A stretch of DNA of 64,000 nucleotides from an uncultured Aquimarina sp. (GTDB lineage Bacteria > Bacteroidota > Bacteroidia > Flavobacteriales > Flavobacteriaceae), in contig CANMKK010000006.1 in the NCBI GenBank assembly GCA_947498455.1, positions 124,001-188,000 on the forward strand, given 5' to 3'. The notes below the pieces were generated by a model, which saw only the letters and a program-made list of their open reading frames with translations, did no database searches and had not been told where the DNA came from. The position numbers and the translations under genes were made by a program. Below, piece after piece: positions 9,470-17,943 of this stretch (position 1 is the first letter of the stretch; every line of letters begins with the position of its first letter).

Positions 9470-9661
9470 GTGAAATATTTTATTTATATACTAATTATTA
9501 TTGCTATAGCCCTTATAATTTATAACGCTACCTTTTTAGATTTCAGCAATCTTCTTAGTGAAACTAGTGCCACGGCACTTATAAGCATTCTAGCTTCTGC
9601 CTGCGTTATAATTTTATTAAGTATTTTGTTAGTTTCCAGAGCTATTCAGAAAAAAAAGTAA
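9470..9661 (+). CDS. Small two-helix membrane protein, unknown
   Basis: 63 aa from a GTG start. It has two hydrophobic helices (YFIYILIIIAIALIIYNATF and ALISILASACVIILLSILLV) joined by a short polar loop, with a basic tail RAIQKKK. The composition and regular hairpin topology suggest a real small membrane protein, probably co-transcribed with the MarC gene. It does not match a family I know. The GTG start has no clear ribosome binding site, so an alternative downstream start cannot be excluded. Confidence 0.55.
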   Translation: MKYFIYILIIIAIALIIYNATFLDFSNLLSETSATALISILASACVIILLSILLVSRAIQKKK

Positions 9662-9714
9662 CAACAAGAAATATCCTTAACTTTTCTTCGATCAAGAATA
9701 ATTTTACAGATTTT

Positions 9715-10029
9715 TTATGATATAAAGGATACTAAAAAACATGCAATTATTGCTGGTGGTAAAGATATAACTGCAAGTACCATAAAGAGATTATGTAGCC
9801 TTCTAAAAAACAAGGCTTTACCAAGAGATTTCTTAAGCTTTTCGTTTTCAGTACTTTCAATCTGCTTTCTAATTAAATCACCCGATACATATGATGAATC
9901 TACTAAGATTTCATTATTCAAGAATATAGAAGCACTATTGTCTAACAATCTAAACGCTACCGCCACAATAAAAAAAACAAGTGGGGAACATATTGCTATT
10001 GCTACTAAATACTCTGTGAGTTCTGACAT
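9715..10029 (-). CDS. Small membrane protein, unknown
   Basis: 104 aa. An N-terminal hydrophobic helix (about 8-29, AIAICSPLVFFIVAVAFRLL), a central soluble segment of about 45 residues with many charged positions (IRKQIESTENEKLKKSLGKA), and a second helix near the C-terminus (LFMVLAVISLPPAIIACFLV). No family recognised. It is convergent with the small gene before it and upstream of nothing obvious. Codon use and the two well-formed helices make it a likely real gene. Confidence 0.6.
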   Translation of the reverse strand: MSELTEYLVAIAICSPLVFFIVAVAFRLLDNSASIFLNNEILVDSSYVSGDLIRKQIESTENEKLKKSLGKALFFRRLHNLFMVLAVISLPPAIIACFLVSFIS

Positions 10030-10107
10030 AGTTCGGGGAATCTTAATTATATTAATACTTTTATATAAACTACATTATTTTAGATTTATTAGAAAATCAG
10101 AATACTT

Positions 10108-11691
10108 TTAATTTGATAAGGACAAAACTTTTTGCACCATTTTATCATCTTTATTGATAATTTGTTCAAAAGCACTTGTTCCAAATAATTGCTGTGCCAT
10201 AATTGCCTTTAAATATTTTTTTAGCTGATCTCTATAATTATTTTGTTCAAGATATATATCGATTCCATTTTTTCTGATATATAACAAAAAATCATCTGCA
10301 AAGGTATCGTCTATTACCTTCTCTTGATTAAATTTCTCTTCCGTAAATTGATTATAAAAATCTCTTTCTGTATCCAACTTTTCGAAAACATATCTTCTCA
10401 TATGACCAGATCTAAGCATATAATTTAGGGCTTCTCCAACTCTGGTAGTATCTTTACTTACAAAAATATCTGGTATAATTCCTCCACCACCATATACAAT
10501 TTTGCCTCCAGGAGTTTTAAACTTTAACGAATCTGCAACATGGATACTATCTGCATTTTGTAATTCTCCATTTTTATATCTCTCTAGATATTCATTAAAG
10601 TACTCTTTATTTCCATTTTCATATGGTTTTTGGATAGAACGTCCTGTAGGTGTATAATATCGGGATATCGTTAATCGTATCGCACTACCGTCTCCCAATG
10701 CCATTTCTCTCTGTACCAAACCTTTCCCATAAGATCGTCTACCAATGATAATCCCCCTATCATTGTCTTGTATTGCTCCTGCAAAAATTTCGCTTGCTGA
10801 AGCAGAGTTTTCGTTGATCAACACATATATTTGACCCTCCTCAAAACTTCCATTTCGCGTAGCATAATTATTTTCGATAGCCCCTTTTTTGTTTTTAGTA
10901 AACATGATAAGAGCATCATCTTTTAAAAATTCATCAGCCATTTTTAATGCAGGGGCTATAAATCCTCCTCCATTATCCCGAAGATCAAGTACTAAAGCCT
11001 TTGCTCCCAAATCTTGTAGTGAATCCAGTGCGTTCTTAAATTCTTTATACGTTGTTTCTGCAAATCTATTTATCTTAATGAAGCCTGTATTCTCATCCAG
11101 CATATAACTAGCATCAACACTTCTTAGAGGTACTCTTCCTCGTTTTACTACGACATCAAACACTCCTTTTCCTTTACGGAACACTTTTAATTGAACTTGA
11201 CTGTTTAATTCTCCTTTCAGTTTATTTGCTAATCCCTCTTTAAGCAAACGTTCTCCATATAACGTATCTTTATCCGCCATAAGAATTCTATCTCCTGCTC
11301 TAATTCCTGAACGTTCACTAGGCCCACCTTTAATCGTATTAATCACAGAAATAGTATCCCGATATGGATAGTAACTAACTCCAATTCCTATAAAATCACC
11401 TTGCATACTTTCTGTAATCCCTTCTAACTCTTCTGGTGGAATATATACGGAATGAGGATCAAGGTTCTCTAATATTCTATTTACCGTAACATCAACTATA
11501 CTATCTGTATTAATATCATCTACATATTCATAATCTATATAATCTATAAGGCGGTTTAGTTTTTCTTTTTTTGCATTATAAGAAAATAACTTAGCGGATG
11601 GGTTATTAAAATCGAGTTTACTTCCTAAAAAAACTCCTGCTCCCATCGCCACACCTATAAATAATGGCAAGTATTTTTTTGAATAACTCAT
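10108..11691 (-). CDS. S41 family C-terminal processing protease (PDZ domain)
   Basis: 527 aa. It has a membrane or signal segment at the N-terminus (YLPLFIGVAMGAGVFLG). A PDZ domain follows at about 95-185 (GDFIGIGVSYYP, GGPSERSGIRAGDRIL), then an S41 catalytic domain at about 200-370. The Ser/Lys dyad motifs are visible: SASASEIFAGAIQD around Ser298, and Lys323 in RRSYGKGLVQ. These CtpA/Prc-type proteases trim or degrade periplasmic proteins from their C-termini. Its start codon shares one base with the stop of the dCMP deaminase gene (TAATG), implying translational coupling. Confidence 0.93.
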   Translation of the reverse strand: MSYSKKYLPLFIGVAMGAGVFLGSKLDFNNPSAKLFSYNAKKEKLNRLIDYIDYEYVDDINTDSIVDVTVNRILENLDPHSVYIPPEELEGITESMQGDFIGIGVSYYPYRDTISVINTIKGGPSERSGIRAGDRILMADKDTLYGERLLKEGLANKLKGELNSQVQLKVFRKGKGVFDVVVKRGRVPLRSVDASYMLDENTGFIKINRFAETTYKEFKNALDSLQDLGAKALVLDLRDNGGGFIAPALKMADEFLKDDALIMFTKNKKGAIENNYATRNGSFEEGQIYVLINENSASASEIFAGAIQDNDRGIIIGRRSYGKGLVQREMALGDGSAIRLTISRYYTPTGRSIQKPYENGNKEYFNEYLERYKNGELQNADSIHVADSLKFKTPGGKIVYGGGGIIPDIFVSKDTTRVGEALNYMLRSGHMRRYVFEKLDTERDFYNQFTEEKFNQEKVIDDTFADDFLLYIRKNGIDIYLEQNNYRDQLKKYLKAIMAQQLFGTSAFEQIINKDDKMVQKVLSLSN

Positions 11692-12122
11692 TAATCGTCT
11701 AAATCTGTAATCTGTTCTATTTCTACACCTGCTTTTTCTAAAAAAGTAAGCCCAGAATTATCTTTATATCCTCTCTGATATACAATCCGCTTTATACCTG
11801 CTTGATGAATCAGTTTGCTACACTCCTTACATGGTGAAAGTGTAATATATAATGTAGATCCTTTACAAGATTGAGTAGAAGATGCTACTTTAGAAATTGC
11901 ATTTGCTTCTGCGTGTAGTACATACCATTTTGTATATCCTTCTTCATCTTCACATGGGTTTTCAAAACCTGTTGGTGTCCCATTAAATCCATCAGAAATT
12001 ATCATTCTATCCTTAACAATAACCGCGCCAACCTTTTTCCTTTCGCAATGAGATAATTTACCCCACTCTCTTGCTATCCTAAGATACGCTTTGTCATATT
12101 TTAATTGTTTTTTTTTCGGCAT
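11691..12122 (-). CDS. dCMP deaminase family protein (ComEB-like)
   Basis: 143-aa zinc-dependent cytidine/deoxycytidylate deaminase that converts dCMP to dUMP for dTTP synthesis. The zinc motif is complete: His70-Ala-Glu72 (LHAEANAI) with the catalytic glutamate, and Cys98/Cys101 (SPCKECSKLI). The substrate-pocket segment DGFNGTPTGFENPCED matches the family. It is the first gene of a pair with the S41 protease, overlapping it by one base. Identification as a dCMP deaminase rather than a tRNA or riboflavin deaminase rests on length and the N-terminal region. Confidence 0.92.
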   Translation of the reverse strand: MPKKKQLKYDKAYLRIAREWGKLSHCERKKVGAVIVKDRMIISDGFNGTPTGFENPCEDEEGYTKWYVLHAEANAISKVASSTQSCKGSTLYITLSPCKECSKLIHQAGIKRIVYQRGYKDNSGLTFLEKAGVEIEQITDLDD

Positions 12123-12211
12123 ATAGTTATAATATAGATAATACTCTGAAAAGAATCAAAACACGAATATATTATGACTCTACCTCAAATACAACCCTTA
12201 TTGACAATTAA

Positions 12212-12796
12212 TTACCATATTCTATTATTAATTATCATCGGGATAACCATACCAATTACAATAGAAGACACTACTAAAACCCAATCTCTCTTAGAGAATC
12301 TAAGAATGGTTTGAGCTATAAAACTAACAACAAGTACCATTATTACAACGATGATTTGTGACACTTCGATACCTAATGCAAATTCTAATATCGCTAGAAC
12401 TTTAGAGTCTCCAATACTACTTATCATTCTAAAATAACCAGAAAAACCTAATCCGTGTATAAGACCAAAAAAAGCTGTCGTAATATATAAAATTCCAATT
12501 TTATTTTGCTTAGTTGTTTTTTTGGCTGTAAGAACATTAAATAAAGCTGTAGCCAGTATTGTAATCGGAATTAGAAATTCAATTAGTTTTGAATTTACAG
12601 AAATCACATTGTAAACAGCTAGAAACAAAGACCCAGTATGCCCTAACGTAAACAAAGAAACTAACATTAATATTCTCTTCCAATCATCAAACGTGTATGC
12701 TATGACAAGTACTATAAAAAATAAGACATGATCATACGCTTGCCAATCCAAAACATGAAAGAAGCCTTCTTTAAAAAAATATGTAAACTCTGACAT
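12212..12796 (-). CDS. HupE/UreJ family membrane protein
   Basis: 194 aa with about six membrane helices. Family features are visible: GFFHVLDWQAYDHVLFF at the N-terminus, FTLGHTGSLFLA, and the HGLGFSG motif (GLIHGLGFSGYFRMI). HupE/UreJ proteins are accessory metal (nickel or cobalt) permease-like proteins. This shorter subtype is common in Bacteroidota and its cargo is unknown. There are no hydrogenase or urease genes in the window to support a nickel role here. It stands alone on the minus strand. Confidence 0.85.
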   Translation of the reverse strand: MSEFTYFFKEGFFHVLDWQAYDHVLFFIVLVIAYTFDDWKRILMLVSLFTLGHTGSLFLAVYNVISVNSKLIEFLIPITILATALFNVLTAKKTTKQNKIGILYITTAFFGLIHGLGFSGYFRMISSIGDSKVLAILEFALGIEVSQIIVVIMVLVVSFIAQTILRFSKRDWVLVVSSIVIGMVIPMIINNRIW

Positions 12797-13009
12797 TTAG
12801 TTAATCGTTTTTGAGGTGGGGCTAATCTACAATTAAATAAGGAAACCCCTTAAACACTTATCATTTCTTACCAAATATTTAAGACAAAACGCACCTTGAT
12901 AGTGATAAATTGCTCTTTATCGATTTTAAAGTATTTATAAAATATTGAGCATTCTAGTATCACGTATTAATATTAATTTTAGACCAACTTATCAATTAAA
13001 TAAATATTT

Positions 13010-13825
13010 ATGGATATTCAAAAATGGTTAGACAAAGGGGTTGATTTTATTGTTGATTTTGGCCCAAAAGTTATTGGTGCAATTCTTATATGGATTATTG
13101 GCTCCTGGATAATCAAAAAAATAATGAAAGGCATTATCAAATTAATGACTATAAGAAGTTATGATGAAAGTCTTCAAAAATTTCTTTCTAATTTACTAGG
13201 CTGGATTCTCAAAATAGTATTGATCCTAGCTGTTTTAGGGACTGTTGGTGTAGAAACCACTTCTTTTGCAGCTATTCTTGCTGCCGCCGGTTTAGCTGTC
13301 GGTTTAGCGTTACAAGGATCCTTAGCTAATTTTGCCGGAGGTGTTTTAATTATGATTTTCAAACCTATTAAAATAGGAGATTTGATCGAAGCTCAAGGGG
13401 TATTGGGTGTTGTAAAAGAAATTGAAATTTTCACAACAAAGCTATCCACCCCAGAAAACAAAGAAGCGATTATTCCTAACGGAACATTATCTAATGGAAA
13501 TATAATCAACTATACTTCTCAAGGCACATTAAGAGTAGATCTAAACATCGGAATAGGGTATGGAGATGATATGAAAAAAGCCAAGGATGTTATTACCAAA
13601 GTGTTAACAGATAACCCTAAAGTATTAAAAGAACCTGCTCCTACTGTTGCAGTCAGTGAACTTGGCGACAATGCAGTTAATATTGTTGTAAGACCTTATG
13701 CTACTGTAGAGGATTATTGGGATGTGTATTTCGAAACATTAGAAAACTCTAAAAATGCTTTAGATGCTGCAGGAATTTCAATCCCATACCCGCAAAGAGA
13801 TATTCATGTGCATACTGTGAGTTAG
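13010..13825 (+). CDS. MscS family small-conductance mechanosensitive channel
   Basis: 271 aa, the standard short MscS layout. It has an N-terminal helix pair (FIVDFGPKVIGAILIWIIGS) and the glycine/alanine-rich pore helix TM3 (AAGLAVGLALQGSLANFAGG). The beta domain follows (MIFKPIKIGDLIEAQGVLGV, then IPNGTLSNGNIINYT), with a mixed alpha-beta C-terminal domain. It opens under membrane tension to release solutes during hypo-osmotic shock. It is divergent from the HupE/UreJ-like gene and appears monocistronic. Confidence 0.95.
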   Translation: MDIQKWLDKGVDFIVDFGPKVIGAILIWIIGSWIIKKIMKGIIKLMTIRSYDESLQKFLSNLLGWILKIVLILAVLGTVGVETTSFAAILAAAGLAVGLALQGSLANFAGGVLIMIFKPIKIGDLIEAQGVLGVVKEIEIFTTKLSTPENKEAIIPNGTLSNGNIINYTSQGTLRVDLNIGIGYGDDMKKAKDVITKVLTDNPKVLKEPAPTVAVSELGDNAVNIVVRPYATVEDYWDVYFETLENSKNALDAAGISIPYPQRDIHVHTVS

Positions 13826-13893
13826 TCAATAGATATCTCAACGAGTTGTGGCTCCAGGCATTAGAAATAAGAAACGAAACTCTTTTTTTGGTT

Positions 13894-14056
13894 TATAACA
13901 GTTGTTGTTTGAATTTACTGGAAAAGAAAATAAAGATTTTTTTGTTTCAATGAAGAAGAAAAATTAAGCATAGCTGGGCTACGGTTTATTTTTATTCTGA
14001 AATTGAGGCACAAAAAAGAACATTTTATTACGGTAAATTCAAATGACAAATGGTAT
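13894..14056. repeat. Long imperfect AT-rich hairpin (about 160 bp)
   Basis: The outer arms TTTGAATTTACTG (near 13908) and CGGTAAATTCAAA (14031-14043) are inverted copies with one mismatch. The inner arms continue with roughly 70% complementarity to an apex TAGC-TGG-GCTA at 13971-13981. It lies about 14 bp before the 101-bp repeat, as does a similar hairpin at 50144-50250. It resembles a non-autonomous mobile element or structured RNA. I found no coding frame. Confidence 0.5.
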
Positions 14057-14069
14057 TACTCTTGATTTA

Positions 14070-14170
14070 GTCAGCTACCTCTGGGCAAGCCCACAAAGCA
14101 TCCAGCGGACACAAAATTTTAGAATTTTGAGACAAGTCTCGGAAAATTAAACCCCGCAATGTGGATTAAA
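14070..14170 (+). repeat. 101-bp intergenic repeat, copy 1 (covarying hairpins)
   Basis: Aligns without gaps to 50297-50397. Blocks shared exactly include AAGCATCCAGCGGA and CAATGTGGATTAAA. Three small hairpins are visible: TGGGC-AA-GCCCA (14082-14093), GAGAC-AA-GTCTC (14129-14140) and CCGC-AAT-GTGG (14154-14164). Between the copies, paired bases change together in two stems. This suggests selection on structure, as in REP-like elements or a structured RNA. Confidence 0.65.
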
Positions 14171-14494
14171 GCGTAGTTGCCTAATCTACAGAAGTAAAGC
14201 AGTCTTTGCCTTTACAAGACATTACTTTTTCTAAAATTACACATACACCTCTTTTGGTTACTTATTGTAACTAATCGAGGTGTATGTTTGTTATAGGATT
14301 ATTACAGCGCAATTTTATATCGTCGCTCATATTCAAAAAAGAGCTGTTTATATGATAAGTTTATCTATAAGTGAAATGTTTCTTATTTTGAGAAATCAAT
14401 TATATGCCATATTTTACTCAGTAAGTGAAATGTAATACTCAGAGGCTTGCCTCAAGACAGTTTGCTTAATAGGTAAATCAAAATTTAAAACCCG
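14171..14494. promoter_or_regulatory. Region upstream of FG-GAP lipoprotein: hairpin and direct repeats
   Basis: A strong hairpin lies at 14241-14287, with outer arms ACATACACCTC/GAGGTGTATGT and inner arms TTGGTTAC/GTAACTAA. It looks like a terminator or RNA structure but has only a short T stretch after it. Two perfect copies of TAAGTGAAATGT lie at 14368-14379 and 14422-14433, 54 bp apart. A palindrome GAGGC-TT-GCCTC sits at 14442-14453, related to the stems of the neighbouring 101-bp repeat. No gene seen. Confidence 0.4.
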
Positions 14495-17400
14495 ATGTTT
14501 CAGAGAATATTCTTCATACTACTGCTTATATCCTTCTTTAATTGCTCTAAAGAAAAAAAAGAAACCACCTTAGTCCCAGAAAAACAGCAACAAGAGACAT
14601 TATTTGAATTAATTTCTAAAAATCACAGTACTATTGATTTTAAGAATGAAGTTTCCGAAACTTTATATTTCAATTTTCTTAATTACTCTTATATCTATAA
14701 TGGTGGTGGAGTTGCGGTTGGAGATATTAACAATGATGAACTAGAAGACATTTACTTTTCGTCTAATCAGGGAAGCAATAAGTTATATCTAAATAAGGGT
14801 AATTTTATTTTCGAAGATATAACAACAAAAGCAGGTGTAGAAGATAAAAATGGATGGTCTACAGGTGTTTCTATGATTGATATCAATGCAGATGGTTGGT
14901 TAGATATTTATGTTTGTAAATCTGGTTCGTTACGAAATCAGGAGCTTCGAAAAAACAAACTTTTTATAAATCAAAAAGATGGTACGTTTAAAGAACAAGC
15001 GGCGCATTATGGATTAGGTTCTAGTGCTTTTTCTACTCAAGCATATTATTTAGATTTTGACAAAGATGGAGATTTAGATGTATTCTTATTAAACCACCGC
15101 CAAGATTTCAATAACAATGTTAGTATTGATCCAAAGATTCAACAAAATATAGATCCAGAGAGTACAGATCTACTTTTCGAAAATGATAATGGAATTTTTA
15201 CGGATATTACCCATAAAGCTGGTATCCTTAATAAAGCTTGGGGACTTAGTGCTTCTATTGGTGATTTTAATGAAGATAACTGGCCTGATATCTATATTGC
15301 CAATGATTTTCTAGAACCCGACTTTTTATACATTAATAATAAAAATGGAACATTCACTAATAAGATACTAGAAACTTTTGATCATATCTCCGCGAATAGT
15401 ATGGGATCGGATTATGCAGATATTAATAATGATCTATTACCTGATTTAATTGTTTTGGATATGCTTGCCGAGGATCACCAAAGAAGTAAAGAAAACATGG
15501 CGGCTATGAGTACTGAGAACTTTAATCATTTGGTGAAAAACGGTTATCATCATCAATACATGTCTAATATGTTACAGATAAACTTGGGAAATGGAGTATA
15601 TAGTGAAGTTGGTCAGCTATCGGGTATTGCCAAAACAGATTGGAGTTGGTCTCCTTTATTGGCAGATTTTGATAACGACGGTTTCAATGATTTATTTGTT
15701 ACCAATGGCATACAGCATGATTTATCCAATCAGGATTTTAGAAATCAGATGAAAACTAACATTCTAAATCGAAAAAAAGTGACTCTTGAAGAAGCTATTA
15801 ATATGATGCCTTCGTCTAAGTTAAAGAACAAATCTTTTAAAAATAATAAAAACTTCACTTTTCAAAATACTACAGAAATATGGGGATTGAATGAAAAACT
15901 AAATTCTAATGGTGTTGCGTATTCTGATTTGGACAATGATGGAGATCTTGATCTTATTCTCAACAATCAATCCGACCTGGCTAGTATATATAAGAACAAT
16001 CAAACCAATAACTCTATTTCTATTTCTCTACAAGGAAAAAAGAACAACCCAAACGGTATTGGAGCTAAAGTTATAGTACATTCTGGTCAGCAAAAACAAA
16101 TCAAGACCTTATATCCCTGTAGAGGTTTTCAATCTTCTGTTTCATATAAGTTACATTTCGGTTTAGGGAAAACAAAAATTATTGACAGTATTTCAATTCA
16201 ATGGCCATTAACCGGTAACAATGTTCAATCTTTAACAAACATTCATACCAATCAACATATTTCTATTTCTCAAAAGGAGCACCTTATGGATAAAAAGAAC
16301 CTACGAGAAAATAAAAATGATATTACATTAATAGATGCCGAAAACTTCGGAATCACTTACAAGAACAAAGAACGCCTGTTTAATGATTATAATCTTCAAT
16401 TGCTATTACCTCAAAAACAAAGCGAAAAAGGAAATGCATTGAGTATTTGTGATGTAAATAACGACGGAAGAGATGATTTCTTTATTGGTAACGGGAAAGG
16501 TGGAATACCTGAACTTTACATTCAAAATGAGGAAGGGAAATTTAACTCCAAAAGCATAGATGAATTTAAAAAAGATATAGAATATGAAGATAACGCCGCA
16601 CTATTCTTTGACATGGATAATGATGGTGATCAAGATCTTTATATTGCTACAGGTAGCTATGAAGACACGGCGAATAGCCCTTTACTACAAGATAGGCTAT
16701 ACGAAAACTTGGGTAATGGAAACTTTAGTAAGACCCAAAAAATCCCAGAAATGTTATCCGTCTCTACAACGGCTACTGCATCAGACTTCGATAATGATGG
16801 AGATCTAGACTTATTTATCGGAGGTGGTGTGATTCCGGGACGTTATCCATTATCTTATCCTTCATATATATTAAAAAATGAACAAGGAAAATTTATAGAT
16901 GCTACCGAGGAAGTCACAGAAGGTTTTGACCAGCTTAGAATGGTTAATGATGCTATTTTTTCGGATTACGATCAAGATGGAGATCCTGATTTATTAATTG
17001 TGGGGGAATGGATGCCCATAACAATTTTCACCAATTACAACGGACATTTAAAAAAGGCATCGGACAATACTTTGTCAAATTCTTCTGGTTGGTACTTTAC
17101 CATTCAACCAGCAGATATAAATCACGATGGAAATACTGATTACCTCATTGGTAATATTGGACAAAACAATAAATTCCATCCTACTATAGAAAAGCCTTTT
17201 CATATCTACGCCAACGATTTTGATGGTAATGGTAGTTTTGACATCATTCTTAGCAAAGAATCTAAAAGTGGTATTCTTGTACCTGTTAGAGGAAAAGAGT
17301 GCTCTTCTGAACAAATTCCCGTACTACAACACAAGTTTAAAACATACAAGGAATTTGCCTCTGCTTCTTTACCCGAAATTTATGGAAAAGAAGACCTTAG

Positions 17401-17785
17401 TAACGCTACTCATTATATTGCTCAGAACTTTAGTAATATCCTCCTAAAAAATAACGGAAACGGAAGTTTTGACATTGAAGAGCTTCCTAAACTAGCTCAA
17501 TTCGGGCCAACAACTGATTTTCTCACAGGGGATTTTAATAATGACGGTTATACAGATATTTTTAGTGTAGGCACACTATATGAAGCGGAGGCTGAAACTA
17601 TACGCTATGATGCTAATAAAGGGTATTTCATTTTTGGAAATAAAGAGAATACTTTTAACGATATTAGAAAAATTGAAATACTACATCAGTTACAAGTAAG
17701 AAAAAGTGAACTTATAGTGATTCATGACAAAAAGTATATCCTTCTACTCTGCAAAAACGAAGGATTAAAATTGATCCCTATGTAG
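14495..17785 (+). CDS. FG-GAP/VCBS repeat lipoprotein with ASPIC/UnbV domain
   Basis: 1096 aa. A lipoprotein signal peptide (FFILLLISFFNC, Cys17) is followed by many FG-GAP/VCBS repeats with the calcium-binding pattern DxDxDGxxD (DLDNDGDLDLI, DFDNDGDLDLF and others), predicting a beta-propeller on the cell surface. An ASPIC/UnbV segment lies near the middle (about 510-600, with IGAKVIVHSGQQKQIKTLYP). A second propeller fills the C-terminal half. In Bacteroidota such proteins often sit beside SusCD systems, and this one ends next to the convergent hexosaminidase operon. It could take part in chitin capture or be independent. It carries no T9SS sorting domain. Confidence 0.85.
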   Translation: MFQRIFFILLLISFFNCSKEKKETTLVPEKQQQETLFELISKNHSTIDFKNEVSETLYFNFLNYSYIYNGGGVAVGDINNDELEDIYFSSNQGSNKLYLNKGNFIFEDITTKAGVEDKNGWSTGVSMIDINADGWLDIYVCKSGSLRNQELRKNKLFINQKDGTFKEQAAHYGLGSSAFSTQAYYLDFDKDGDLDVFLLNHRQDFNNNVSIDPKIQQNIDPESTDLLFENDNGIFTDITHKAGILNKAWGLSASIGDFNEDNWPDIYIANDFLEPDFLYINNKNGTFTNKILETFDHISANSMGSDYADINNDLLPDLIVLDMLAEDHQRSKENMAAMSTENFNHLVKNGYHHQYMSNMLQINLGNGVYSEVGQLSGIAKTDWSWSPLLADFDNDGFNDLFVTNGIQHDLSNQDFRNQMKTNILNRKKVTLEEAINMMPSSKLKNKSFKNNKNFTFQNTTEIWGLNEKLNSNGVAYSDLDNDGDLDLILNNQSDLASIYKNNQTNNSISISLQGKKNNPNGIGAKVIVHSGQQKQIKTLYPCRGFQSSVSYKLHFGLGKTKIIDSISIQWPLTGNNVQSLTNIHTNQHISISQKEHLMDKKNLRENKNDITLIDAENFGITYKNKERLFNDYNLQLLLPQKQSEKGNALSICDVNNDGRDDFFIGNGKGGIPELYIQNEEGKFNSKSIDEFKKDIEYEDNAALFFDMDNDGDQDLYIATGSYEDTANSPLLQDRLYENLGNGNFSKTQKIPEMLSVSTTATASDFDNDGDLDLFIGGGVIPGRYPLSYPSYILKNEQGKFIDATEEVTEGFDQLRMVNDAIFSDYDQDGDPDLLIVGEWMPITIFTNYNGHLKKASDNTLSNSSGWYFTIQPADINHDGNTDYLIGNIGQNNKFHPTIEKPFHIYANDFDGNGSFDIILSKESKSGILVPVRGKECSSEQIPVLQHKFKTYKEFASASLPEIYGKEDLSNATHYIAQNFSNILLKNNGNGSFDIEELPKLAQFGPTTDFLTGDFNNDGYTDIFSVGTLYEAEAETIRYDANKGYFIFGNKENTFNDIRKIEILHQLQVRKSELIVIHDKKYILLLCKNEGLKLIPM

Positions 17786-17859
17786 TTGATTTCATAAAAA
17801 AATCTTATACTATAAGCATAGGGCTTGTTATTTAGACATTTAAATGTTTAGTTAAGAAG

Positions 17860-17904
17860 GGAAGTGTAATTATAACCCTGTCTCAGGATTATAATTACAC
17901 TTCC
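17860..17904. terminator. Bidirectional terminator between convergent genes
   Basis: A perfect 16-bp inverted repeat, GGAAGTGTAATTATAA (17860-17875) and its complement (17889-17904), with a 13-nt loop. It is followed by TTTTAT on the plus strand and flanked by A-rich sequence on the other side. It separates the FG-GAP gene from the end of the hexosaminidase operon. Confidence 0.85.
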
Positions 17905-17943
17905 TTTTATAAATAATATATTCTGATAATTATTGTACCCATC

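Noticed and set aside
9470..9661. Toxin of a type I toxin-antitoxin pair
   Set aside because: Two helices rather than one, and I see no antisense RNA promoter or antitoxin; kept only as a small membrane protein.
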